Source of the DNA: Natronobiforma cellulositropha
Lineage (GTDB): Archaea > Halobacteriota > Halobacteria > Halobacteriales > Natrialbaceae
Direction of reading: 5' to 3'
Length of the DNA: 64,000 nt
Assembly: GCF_025629245.1 (NCBI RefSeq)
Contig: NZ_JANZXN010000030.1
Location: 178,856 to 242,855 of the forward strand
Shown here: piece after piece, positions 33,617-41,796 of the stretch
Position numbering within the stretch: position 1 is the first letter of the stretch
Layout of the letters: every line of letters starts with the position of its first letter
Position numbers and translations under genes: made by a program
Notes under the pieces: model-generated
Databases searched by the model: none
What the model was told of the DNA's origin: nothing
Seen by the model: the letters and a program-made list of their open reading frames with translations, nothing else

Positions 33617-35881
33617 TTACTCCTCGAAGAGCAGTGTGAACAGCTTCCGCTCTGCGGTCCGGAAGTGGCGGTTGAACGTCGGTTGAGCGATGCCGAGCGA
33701 GTCAGCGATCTCCTCGCCCGTCCGCTCTCTTGGCCACTCGAAGTAGCCGTTGACGTACGCCGTCTCGAGGACGAGCCGTTGTTTCTCGGTGAGACGCTCG
33801 GCGAGCGCCGAACGGAAGTCACGGTGTGAGACCCTGGTCCGGTCCCCCTCACGACGGGCCAGGAGCGATACCTCGTCGAACGACGCCTCGAGCGTGTCGA
33901 CGAGTAAGCGCACGTCACTCCCCTGCGGGAGGTCGACGAGAACGCGCGTACGCGATCCATCCGCAGTCGCCGACCGCAAGACGGCCTGAGCATCGGCCAG
34001 CAGCGAAACGAGCGACGAGGTAGCGACGAGTTCGAACAGCGAACCGTCGTCCCGCTCGGCGACCGGCCGAACCGATGAGACGCCGTCGAGCCGGCGTGCG
34101 TACTCGAGGACGGTCTCTTCGGAACCGTTCGACGTACGTACGAACAACGCCAGGTAGCCGTCCGTGCGGGGAACGTACGACTCGAGCGAGACGCGACAGT
34201 CGAGACCGCGGGCGAGCCTCGAGAGGAGGTCCTCACCGCCGCGAAGCTCGAACTCGAGGTTGACGACGTCGGTCGTCAGGAGCGCCCGTTTCGTCTCCAG
34301 CGCGTCGATGGCGAACGCGAGTACGGTACCGACGTGTGAGAACGTCGAACGAGCGAACGTATCGAACGCTGCCGGCTGAGTGGCGTACACGGACAGCACA
34401 CCGTGACGTGAGGTCCGGTTCGATAGCGGGACCGACAGCGCCGAGTGAAAGCCGGCATCCAGTGCCGATGTAGCCCACGGCTGGCCGGTCTCGAGGGCGA
34501 TTCTGTCGACGACGGTTACCTCGTCGGTGGCGACTGCACGACAAGCTGGTTCTCCGCGGTCGTCGTGGCTGGCGAGTTCACCGCGGTCGTCCGTATCGGG
34601 AGGGGCACTGTGGTCGTCCGTATCGGGAGGGGCACTGCGGTCGTCCGTATCGGGAGGGACACCACCGTCGCCGACCGTGAGGTCGACACGGTCGAGATAC
34701 GAGCGAGGACCGCTGTCGTGTGGACTGCCGTTCGAATCGATCGACCGTCCGATCGAATCGGCGTGGGTGGGACCCGAATGGTGGTGGTTGGTTGAATGAT
34801 TGTTATTAGTTTTTTCTTCGGGCGCGCACGCGTGCGGAACGATTCGACGTTCGTACTCCCGACCGATCCAGACGAAGTCGACCCACTCGAGATCGAGCAG
34901 CGCTGCACACACCCGCTGCTCGAGCGCCGACCGCGTGTCAGCCTCGAGTGCCTCACACACGACACGCTGTGCGATAGCACTCAGGTTCGAACGAGCATCG
35001 AGCGCCGACTGGACCTGTGAGAGCGTCCGGTCTCGACTCCGGAGCGTCGACGCCAGGCCGGCGGACTCGGACGGTGAAAACGGGTAGACAGTCCGCTCGA
35101 GTGAGCGCCCGCCTCCAGCAGAGTCCCGCGGTGAGAGACCGAACACGGTGGCGACGATCCCTGTGACAGCCGGGTCTGTGAGCCGATTGGCCATCCGTAT
35201 CACGGCCGTCTGCCAGGTACCGTCCGTCCGAGCGATGCGACACGTCACCCAGCGCGTCTCGCCGAGCGAAGCGTCTCGGAGGTCGCCGATAGTTTCGAAC
35301 AGGGCTGCTGTGTCCGCCGGGTGGACGAGTCGAGATGGCCCCACCCGTTCGACCTCGTCGGGTGTGTGGCCGGTGATCGACTCGATGGCCGGGCTCACGT
35401 ACCGAAATCCACCGTCCGCGTCGAACACGAAGACGAGTGAACCGGCGTGTTCGAGCACCGTCCGGTAGAACGGCTCTGCAGGCGTGTGACGGGAGTGGGC
35501 ACGCTCGAGTGCGTTCGCGACCCGAGCACACGCGAGCGCCGGCGGATCGTCCGCGAAGAACACGTCCGAAGCACCGCTCGAGAGCGCTGTCTCGACGTCC
35601 GCCCGGTCGACCAGTGCAACGATCGGCACGTGGCCGTCGACCTCCCTGATCGCGTCCAGCACGCGGATCGGTCCCGTCTGTGGACGGACGTCACAGACGA
35701 TACAGTCGGCACTCGAGTGACGAAGTGACTCGAGCGCGTCGGTCGCCAAGACGGCAGCGACCGCGCCCGGCGTGACGACGGCGGACGTGATCGCCGACGT
35801 CGTCTCGGCCAGCCTGGCAGAGTCACCGACGACGAGCACTCGAGTCCGCGTGTCGGTAGCGAGCGCGGATCCGTCACTCAT
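33617..35881 (-). CDS. Multidomain Bat-like sensor/regulator (receiver-like, PAS, GAF, HTH_10)
   Basis: The 754-residue protein has a receiver-like N-terminus (about 12-125: RVLVVGDSARL, acceptor-like Asp in CIVCDVRPQTG), a PAS domain (about 139-250: LVFVFDADGGFRYVSPAIESITGHTP), a GAF-like region (about 300-520), a bacterio-opsin-activator region and a C-terminal HTH_10 (LTEKQRLVLETAYVNGYFEWPRE, about 700-752). The GAF-like region is interrupted by a His/Asn/Asp linker with three PPDTDDRSA-type repeats coded by a 27-bp tandem repeat. Start set at the ATG at 35881 (MSDGSALATD). It probably senses redox, light or oxygen and controls transcription; no target is evident. Confidence 0.9.
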   Translation of the reverse strand: MSDGSALATDTRTRVLVVGDSARLAETTSAITSAVVTPGAVAAVLATDALESLRHSSADCIVCDVRPQTGPIRVLDAIREVDGHVPIVALVDRADVETALSSGASDVFFADDPPALACARVANALERAHSRHTPAEPFYRTVLEHAGSLVFVFDADGGFRYVSPAIESITGHTPDEVERVGPSRLVHPADTAALFETIGDLRDASLGETRWVTCRIARTDGTWQTAVIRMANRLTDPAVTGIVATVFGLSPRDSAGGGRSLERTVYPFSPSESAGLASTLRSRDRTLSQVQSALDARSNLSAIAQRVVCEALEADTRSALEQRVCAALLDLEWVDFVWIGREYERRIVPHACAPEEKTNNNHSTNHHHSGPTHADSIGRSIDSNGSPHDSGPRSYLDRVDLTVGDGGVPPDTDDRSAPPDTDDHSAPPDTDDRGELASHDDRGEPACRAVATDEVTVVDRIALETGQPWATSALDAGFHSALSVPLSNRTSRHGVLSVYATQPAAFDTFARSTFSHVGTVLAFAIDALETKRALLTTDVVNLEFELRGGEDLLSRLARGLDCRVSLESYVPRTDGYLALFVRTSNGSEETVLEYARRLDGVSSVRPVAERDDGSLFELVATSSLVSLLADAQAVLRSATADGSRTRVLVDLPQGSDVRLLVDTLEASFDEVSLLARREGDRTRVSHRDFRSALAERLTEKQRLVLETAYVNGYFEWPRERTGEEIADSLGIAQPTFNRHFRTAERKLFTLLFEE
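34586..34666. repeat. 27-bp tandem repeat inside the Bat-like gene
   Basis: Three 27-bp units (the first two nearly identical, the third diverged) encode a PPDTDD-type repeat near residues 404-432. The length keeps the frame. This hydrophilic linker interrupts the GAF-like region. Confidence 0.85.
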
Positions 35882-36177
35882 CGATCCACCGCGGTGACGA
35901 TGCCAACAGGCTGACGAGAGACAGCGCAATCGACACGGTCGCTGTGAGAGAGCAGTGGATGCTACTCACTGTGAAGTGGCTATCGGGACGGTGAGTAGAC
36001 ACGGTTGTCCGAGAGGTTCCGGGTACCGGTGTATAAACACCGTCACCGTATCACTCAGAAGTATGTTACTACCGGTAGTAATACGCAGTTAACCGCTGAT
36101 ACGAAGCGGTTGAGATCACCGGTGTGTCGAACCAGAGCGAAGGCGTCGGTACCGATGGTGTCGGTTCACTCGAGCGA

Positions 36178-36400
36178 TTTTCACCGGAAACTCGGTGTGA
36201 ATCGCTTGGCAGTGAGAGAGTTGGAAGTGACCGCACCGATCGTGGGGACTATCCAGTACGGATGTGCGGCCGATCGTGGGGACTAGCCGGTGACGAGCGT
36301 GTGGCCGTTGGTAGATTTTCACCGGAAAGTTGGTGTGGGGAACACGTTTGTGGGCGGGAGAGACCTTCTATCGTCGTATTTCACCGGAAGGACGGTGTAA
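36178..36400 (+). repeat. Left cluster of three origin-recognition-box-like elements, forward orientation
   Basis: Copies at 36178-36199 (TTTTCACCGGAAACTCGGTG start), 36317-36338 (TTTCACCGGAAAGTTGGTGT) and 36381-36400 within ATTTCACCGGAAGGACGGTGTAA share TTTCACCGGAAANNNGGTGT. All three have the same orientation and lie in the 558-bp spacer 35882-36439 upstream of the lipoprotein gene. They match the better copies beside the orc1/cdc6 gene. Confidence 0.8.
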
Positions 36401-36439
36401 CCGGAAGTGGTTTTTCGTCCACCTCCCTAGCCCCATCCA

Positions 36440-37672
36440 ATGAACCGTCGACGATTCCTCAGCGGAACCTGCATCGTGGGAGGAGTTTCGCTCACAGGCT
36501 GTCTCGAGCGCCTTGGGTTCGAGGAGGAGTCTGCCTGGAGGGACCCGCCGCTGGTCGAGGACCGACCGAGTGCAGTCTACCTTCCCGCGTCGACTGAGGA
36601 GATGGGTACGTACGGTACTGCCACCGACGGCGAGTACGCCGTCTCGCTCTCCTATACGTTTCCCCACCGGTTCTGGACCGTCGCTGGAACCGAAACGAAC
36701 CGTGTCGTCGTCGAGCCAGAAGATACACTCCACCTGATGTGTACCGTCTGGGACCCGGTGACGGACACCGTCCTTCCGGTGGACATGAGCCTCGAACTAC
36801 TGCGAGACGGGGAGCTGGTGACCTCGGCGACGCTCTGGGCGATGCTCTCACAGCGAATGGGATTTCACTACGGGGAAAACGTCTCGCTCCCCGGCGAAGG
36901 AGCGTACACCGCACGGATTCGTGTTGGACCACTCGATGCACGCCCGACCGGCGAACTCGAGGGACGGTTCGAGAGCGCGAGCACGCTCGAGATCGACTTC
37001 GAATACCAGCGGTCAGACATTCACGAACTCGAGTTCGAACTGATCGACCACGACCGACGAGGAACGCGTGATGCGCTAGAACTGATGGACCACGGTGATC
37101 ATCACGGCAGCCACGACGGTCACGACAGTCACGACAGTCACGATGGCCACGACAACGGTGACGATGGCTACGACCACGGTCACAGTGACCACGGCAGCCA
37201 CGATGGGCACAATGACCAGGGGGACCATCAGGGCCAGGGAAGCCATCGAGGAGGTTCACTCGGACACCCACCAGCCTCTCGAGGGGCGGCGGTCGACGAT
37301 CTCCAGGGAACGATACTCGGCTCGGCCCGTAGCGCTGACGCGTACGTTACCGTGCTCGAGACGGATCTCGAGCGGTTCGTCTCGAGCGGTGACGAGACGT
37401 ATCTCGCAGTGTTCACACGAACGCCGTACAACGACGTCATCCTCCCGTTGACGTCCCTGACTGTGAGACTCGAACGTGGTGGAGATGGTACAGAAACGAC
37501 GGCGGTCGAGACGCTCGACCACGAATTTGGACACCACTACGGAGTCACGCTCGAACGGCTCGAGTCCGGAGACCGGCTGACGATCTCGATAGAGGCACCG
37601 CCCCAAATCGCTCGGCACGACGGGTACGAAACAGCGTTTTTCGAGTTCGACGAGATCGAAATCGGTGTGTGA
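36440..37672 (+). CDS. Tat-exported metal-binding lipoprotein, Tp34/P19-like with His/Asp-rich linker
   Basis: This 410-residue protein has a Tat signal (RRRFLSG at residues 3-9) and lipobox LTGC near 18-21, so it is predicted to be anchored outside the membrane. The N-terminal domain (about 45-175) includes HYGENVSLPGEGAYTARIRVG, the signature of Tp34/P19 iron-binding periplasmic proteins. Residues about 215-270 are a His/Asp/Gly linker of HDGHDS units. A second beta-rich domain (about 285-405) has YLAVFTRTPYNDVILPLTSL and GHHYGVTLERLESGD. It likely binds iron or copper at the cell surface. It sits between two groups of origin boxes, and one box lies about 40-60 bp upstream of its ATG. Confidence 0.82.
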   Translation: MNRRRFLSGTCIVGGVSLTGCLERLGFEEESAWRDPPLVEDRPSAVYLPASTEEMGTYGTATDGEYAVSLSYTFPHRFWTVAGTETNRVVVEPEDTLHLMCTVWDPVTDTVLPVDMSLELLRDGELVTSATLWAMLSQRMGFHYGENVSLPGEGAYTARIRVGPLDARPTGELEGRFESASTLEIDFEYQRSDIHELEFELIDHDRRGTRDALELMDHGDHHGSHDGHDSHDSHDGHDNGDDGYDHGHSDHGSHDGHNDQGDHQGQGSHRGGSLGHPPASRGAAVDDLQGTILGSARSADAYVTVLETDLERFVSSGDETYLAVFTRTPYNDVILPLTSLTVRLERGGDGTETTAVETLDHEFGHHYGVTLERLESGDRLTISIEAPPQIARHDGYETAFFEFDEIEIGV

Positions 37673-37751
37673 ACGGGAGGGTCGAGAGTGATGGTAGTAG
37701 AGTCTGGGAAACAGGTGACGTGAGGAGGTAACCGGACCCACCGGTCCGGGG

Positions 37752-38087
37752 ACACCGGGTTTCCAGTGAAAGAGAGTGCGGAGAGACGGGCGAAGACACA
37801 CACACCAGATTTCCGGTGAAATGGGAAAGAGGTCACAGGTTGGAGGGGACAATCACTGATCAGAGAACTCCAGAGAATCATCACAGAGCTCCAGAAAATC
37901 ATACTGAAAGTGAGAAGGACACCGTGTTTCCGGTGAAAGAGTGGCTATCTTTCTGGCGAAAAGCCGGCTGCCGGCGAGCGATAACGTCTCAGATCGGTCG
38001 TTCAGAGTCGAGTATCCGTCGCGGATGCGGTGAACCGCATCATACAGAGGGAGGGAAGCTGAGACACACACCGTGTTTCCGGTGAAA
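37752..38087 (-). repeat. Four origin-box elements in reverse orientation
   Basis: ACACCGGGTTTCCAGTGAAA (37752-37771), ACACCAGATTTCCGGTGAAA (37802-37821), ACACCGTGTTTCCGGTGAAA (37919-37938) and again ACACCGTGTTTCCGGTGAAA (38068-38087, identical). The last two are perfect dyads CACCG-TGTTTC-CGGTG. They are spaced about 50, 117 and 149 bp, start to start. Confidence 0.85.
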
Positions 38088-38189
38088 TGGCACGAGAGTG
38101 GAGTGGACTGCGACGGATTTTGCTGATCTCCTGGCAATAAAATGACGGTCTTGACGCGATAAAGTGATGGGGAGATGGGAGTTAGAGTC

Positions 38190-38216
38190 AGGGTTTTCGT
38201 AAAATATAAATAGTCT
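38190..38216. other. AT-rich stretch, candidate DNA unwinding element
   Basis: GGGTTTTCGTAAAATATAAATAGTC is the most AT-rich stretch of the origin region and lies between the reverse-oriented and forward-oriented boxes. It could also be a TATA box, but no gene follows it closely. Confidence 0.5.
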
Positions 38217-38281
38217 AACTGCGAATAGTCCATTGATACGGTCGGCATACAGAGAAAGACGTCTACGTCGGCTACCGACGT

Positions 38282-38301
38282 TTTCATCGGAAACTATCGA
38301 T
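38282..38301 (+). repeat. Degenerate origin-box half-site
   Basis: TTTCATCGGAAACTATCGAT matches the first 13 bases of the box with one change but lacks the GGTGT arm. Confidence 0.4.
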
Positions 38302-38403
38302 CTCGAGTGAAGTCGCTGTCCTCGAGTATCCTAGTCTTCTCTTTGATCCCTCACTTTTTCAGCTCTTGTTCCACTCCATCCCACTCTTTTCCTCTTGTTC
38401 CTA

Positions 38404-38560
38404 CTCCTCCCCGCTCCTCCCCGCTCCTCCCCGCTCTTGTCCCCCTCTCCCTTCTGCTCCCTCCCGCTCTTGTCCCCCTCTCCCTTCTGCTCCCTCCCGC
38501 TCTTGTCCCCCTCTCCCTTCTGCTCCCTCCCGCTCTTGTCCCCCCCCCTCTCCCCTCCTT
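38404..38560. repeat. Polypyrimidine minisatellite in the origin region
   Basis: Three copies of CTCCTCCCCG (from 38404) lead into three exact 33-bp units at 38434-38466, 38467-38499 and 38500-38532 (each starting CTCTTGTCCCCCTCTCCC), then a partial fourth running into C8. The plus strand is almost wholly C/T over about 180 bp (38395-38580), so the minus strand is G/A-rich. Translated frames are repeats without any protein features. Confidence 0.9.
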
Positions 38561-38662
38561 TCCGTTCTGATCCATCTTTTTCCTGACTTCTCACACTCAT
38601 CCCCTGTATATCGGAGCCTCACGTCCGTGTCTGGACCGTATCGGCCGGTGCTACACTCACCC

Positions 38663-38820
38663 ACACCACGTTTCCGGTGAACGAAAACCCCCGTTTCAAC
38701 TGCACCCCACCCACCCCCTCACCCCATTTCACCGGAAACCTCGTGTGTGTGTGCTAGCTATATTTTTTGACACGAACTCCCCTCCGAAACAGTAAGACCT
38801 ATTCACCGGAAACGTGGTGT
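38663..38820. repeat. Initiator-proximal origin boxes (one reverse, two forward)
   Basis: Reverse ACACCACGTTTCCGGTGAAC (38663-38682), forward TTTCACCGGAAACCTCGTGT (38727-38746) and forward ATTCACCGGAAACGTGGTGT (38801-38820). The last ends 9 bp before the orc1/cdc6 ATG. A TATA-like GCTATATTTTTT lies at 38757-38768 between the two forward boxes, so both flank the likely orc promoter. Confidence 0.85.
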
Positions 38821-38829
38821 CTATACCGT

Positions 38830-40035
38830 ATGCCGAGCACCGGGGACGACCTCTTCACTCGAGAGGACCCAATCTTCGAGAACAAAGAACTCCTCGAGAT
38901 CAACCACTTGCCCGAGGAAGGCCGGATCGTCGGCCGTGACGACGAGATTTCGAATCTCGCGAACGCAGTCAACCCGGCGATCTTCGGGCAGAGTCCGAGT
39001 AACCTGCTGATCTACGGGAAGACGGGCACGGGTAAGTCCCTCTGTGCGAAACACATCTCGGCGCGACTCGTCCGCGTCGCAAAAGAGGAAGGCGTCACGG
39101 CGGAGTTCGCCTACGTCGATTGTGCACAGGACAACACTGAAACCCAGGCGGTGCAGACGATTGCGGACTCGCTGAACGATCCCGAGCGGACGAACATCAA
39201 AATCCCTGATAAGGGTCTCAGTACGTCGACGTACTACAAACGACTCTGGAAGGTGCTCGACTCGCTGTACGACGTCGTCTTGATCATCCTCGACGAGGTC
39301 GACAAACTCGACGACGACGACATCCTGATGCAACTCTCGCGCGCGGGTGAAGCGGGAAAGCTCACACAGTGTAAGATCGGCGTCATTGGGATCAGCAACA
39401 AGATCAAGTACAAAGACCGGATGGACGAGCGGGTCAAATCGAGCCTCTGTGAACGCGAGTTCGTCTTTCCGCCGTACGATGCGAACCAGCTTCGTGACAT
39501 CATGGACGCCCGTAGCGACGCCTTCAAAGATTCCGTCCTCATGCCCTCCGTGATTCCACGCGCGGCCGCCCTCGCCGCTCGAGAGCACGGGGACGCTCGG
39601 AAGGCGATCGACATTCTCCGTTACGCTGGCGAGATCGCCCAGTCGACCGGCAGCCAGACCGTTCGCGAGGAGTTCGTCGTCCAGGCGCGCGAACGCGCCG
39701 AAACCGACCGGTTTCGTGAACTCATCCGCGGCTCGACACCTCACTCCCGGTACGTCCTCCAGGCGCTCGCGGTCCTCTCGCTCAACACGGCCGACGAGGA
39801 CGGCTTTCGAACGACGAAGATCTACGACGTCTACGAGGAGATCTGTCGTCAGGAGGGGTCTGACACGCTCTCCCTCCGGCGCGTTCGCGACCTCCTCAAA
39901 GAACATGCCTTCCTCGACATCATCGAACAGTCGCGCCAGAGCGGCGGCAGCGCCGAAGGTAGCTACACCGAACACCAGTTACTCGAGGACCCCGACGTCG
40001 TCCGCAAAGTGCTCGTCGAGACAGTCGAACCGTAA
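38830..40035 (+). CDS. orc1/cdc6: Orc1/Cdc6 replication initiator protein
   Basis: The 401-residue AAA+ initiator starts FTREDPIFENKELLEINHLPEEGRIVGRD (in part). Walker A is GKTGTGKS near 63-70, Walker B VVLIILDEVDKLDD near 152-163, sensor 1 KIGVIGISNKIKYKDR, then the initiator-specific motif; sensor 2 is EHGDARKAIDILRYAGE; the C-terminal winged helix (about 305-400) includes LRRVRDLLKEHAFLDII. It binds origin boxes and loads MCM. Start set at the ATG at 38830: the longer frame would translate an origin box. Haloarchaea carry many paralogues, each tied to its own box; which one this is cannot be told. Confidence 0.96.
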   Translation: MPSTGDDLFTREDPIFENKELLEINHLPEEGRIVGRDDEISNLANAVNPAIFGQSPSNLLIYGKTGTGKSLCAKHISARLVRVAKEEGVTAEFAYVDCAQDNTETQAVQTIADSLNDPERTNIKIPDKGLSTSTYYKRLWKVLDSLYDVVLIILDEVDKLDDDDILMQLSRAGEAGKLTQCKIGVIGISNKIKYKDRMDERVKSSLCEREFVFPPYDANQLRDIMDARSDAFKDSVLMPSVIPRAAALAAREHGDARKAIDILRYAGEIAQSTGSQTVREEFVVQARERAETDRFRELIRGSTPHSRYVLQALAVLSLNTADEDGFRTTKIYDVYEEICRQEGSDTLSLRRVRDLLKEHAFLDIIEQSRQSGGSAEGSYTEHQLLEDPDVVRKVLVETVEP

Positions 40036-40206
40036 CTCGTACGGAACCGAAACTCGCCGCGTAGTTCTCTCGCGGCCACACAGCTGTCTCCTCCGACCGT
40101 CGACGCTCCTTCACGTCCAATCGCCGTGTCCTCTGTTCTCACACCCCCCCTCTCGGCTTTTCACACTCCACCTCGACCGTTTGCGTATTTATTTCCACTT
40201 CCAGAA

Positions 40207-40226
40207 ATTCACCGGAAACCCGGTGT
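40207..40226 (+). repeat. Origin box downstream of orc1/cdc6
   Basis: ATTCACCGGAAACCCGGTGT, a perfect CACCG-GAAACC-CGGTG dyad, lies in the 275-bp convergent spacer 40036-40310, forward orientation. Confidence 0.85.
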
Positions 40227-40310
40227 GGGGGTGGGAGGAACCTCTCTCTTCGAATCCGTCGTGAGTGCTCAGAACTGTCGATGTCGCGAACTGGTGGTCA
40301 CCACCCGATG

Positions 40311-41522
40311 TCACGACCCGTTGGCCAGCAACCCACGTGGTGACTCGTTTATTCGCTCACATCCATCGTCAGTGACGAGTACGAGGTCCTCGAGCCGGAC
40401 GCCGAACTCGCCCTCGAGGTAGATTCCCGGTTCGACGCTGAAGACCATCCCCGCCTCGAGTTCACGGTCGTTTCCGGCGACGATGTAGGGCGGTTCGTGC
40501 ACTTCGAGTCCGACGCCGTGGCCGGTCCGGTGGACGAACGCATCGCCGTAGCCCGCCTCGTCGATCACCGTCCGGGCGGCGTGGTCGACCTCGCCCGCTG
40601 TGACGCCCGGCTCGACGATGTCCACGGCAGCCTGCTGCGCCCGGCGTACCACCTCGTGAACCCGTCTGGCCTTCGCCGATGGCTCACCGTCGAACACGAT
40701 CGTTCGGGTCTGGTCTCCTGGGTAGTATCCGACGCCGACGTCGTACGTCGCCGGGACGAACGCACCGAAGTCGAGGACGACTGGCTCTCCCGCTTCGATC
40801 CGCCGGTCTCCCGGCCGGTGGTGTGGACGGGCACCGTTTGGGCCGCTCGCGACGATCGTTTCGAACGCCGGTGCCGTTCCTCCCGCCTCCTCGAGGAGTC
40901 GGTCGATCTCTCGAGCCAGGTCTCGTTCGCTCGTCCCGACGACCGTCGATCCGCGCTCGCGGACCTCGACGGCGATCCGGTCTGCGATCGCTCCCGCTCG
41001 GCGCAGCGCCTCGCACTCGGAGGCGTCTTTTCTGGCTCTGAGCGCTCCGACGACGCTGCTCGCGAGTTCGACCGTCGCATTCGGACGGAGCGCACGGAGC
41101 GGTTCGGTGAACGCAGCCCACATGGTGTCGTCGACGAGGAGCGTCGCCTCGCGTCGGCGTGCTCGGTCGCCCGCTTCGCCTCCCGGCGCTGGCCGTGAGC
41201 GCTCCGCCGGTGGCTCCTGTCGTCTCACCCCGTGGTCGGTGAGTGCCGTATCGACGAGCTCCCACGGATCTGTCGCGTCTCCCCAGAGCCGTACGTCGTC
41301 GACCCAGGACTCCTCGAGCGCTCCGGCGTACAACTCCGGCGCAACGATGGTGGGGTCAGCTGTGCGCGAAACCAGCCCGAACAGCACTCGCTCGGAGGGC
41401 GTCTCGTCGAACCCCGTCAGATACGTCGTGTTAGGGCTCGGAAACAGGACGACTGCGTCGGCGTCGCGTCGCTCGAGGTGCCGTTTACACGCGCGGACTC
41501 GGTCGGCGAAAGGCGCACTCAT
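40311..41522 (-). CDS. M24-family metallopeptidase (Xaa-Pro dipeptidase/aminopeptidase-like)
   Basis: The 403-residue cytoplasmic protein has a creatinase-like N-terminal domain (VLFPSPNTTYLTGFDETPSERV) and a C-terminal pita-bread fold. Metal ligands can be followed: Asp in VLDFGAFV, Asp in YYPGDQTRT, His in RTGHGVGLEVHEPPY, Glu in FSVEPGIYL and Glu in VRLEDLVLV. The set is complete, so it is likely an active Mn/Co prolidase-type enzyme cleaving Xaa-Pro bonds. A hydrophilic insert near 115-135 (EPPAERSRPAPGGEAGDRAR) is unusual. Start set at the ATG at 41522 since the core begins MSAPFADRV. Confidence 0.92.
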   Translation of the reverse strand: MSAPFADRVRACKRHLERRDADAVVLFPSPNTTYLTGFDETPSERVLFGLVSRTADPTIVAPELYAGALEESWVDDVRLWGDATDPWELVDTALTDHGVRRQEPPAERSRPAPGGEAGDRARRREATLLVDDTMWAAFTEPLRALRPNATVELASSVVGALRARKDASECEALRRAGAIADRIAVEVRERGSTVVGTSERDLAREIDRLLEEAGGTAPAFETIVASGPNGARPHHRPGDRRIEAGEPVVLDFGAFVPATYDVGVGYYPGDQTRTIVFDGEPSAKARRVHEVVRRAQQAAVDIVEPGVTAGEVDHAARTVIDEAGYGDAFVHRTGHGVGLEVHEPPYIVAGNDRELEAGMVFSVEPGIYLEGEFGVRLEDLVLVTDDGCERINESPRGLLANGS

Positions 41523-41796
41523 AGCGCGCTCATCGACGGGAAATAGGAAAGGACTACCGCTCACCGTCGACCGGCTGTCGCCGTCGGGGGCCGTCCAGTC
41601 GATGCTCGATCCTCCCACGGGTCTCGAGGTGGCCTGCTCGAGGCGACTGGCCGCCCGTCTCCGTCCCTCGTCGGTCACTGTACTCGCGCTGTAGCCGGAG
41701 CGTACTGTCGTCCGTCTGAGCGACCCCTGATAGTGGATGGTATAAGAGTGCCATGCGGATGCAGGCCGGTAACCAACCCGTCGGGACGGTGTCGGG

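Larger units (their letters stand above)
37673..38829. other. Replication origin region (oriC-like)
   Basis: This 1.16-kb non-coding region directly upstream of an orc1/cdc6 gene carries seven good and one weak box of the form TTTCACCGGAAACNNGGTGT, an AT-rich stretch (38190-38216) and a C/T-only minisatellite (38404-38560). Left of the AT-rich stretch all four boxes are in reverse orientation. Right of it three of four are forward. Opposed box arrays around an easily melted stretch, next to an initiator gene, are the accepted archaeal origin layout; firing has not been shown. Confidence 0.82.

Noticed and set aside
38307-38680. Overlapping frames rich in Pro/Leu/Ser or Glu/Gly/Arg in the origin.
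   Set aside because: They are translations of the C/T-rich minisatellite, present in several frames on both strands.
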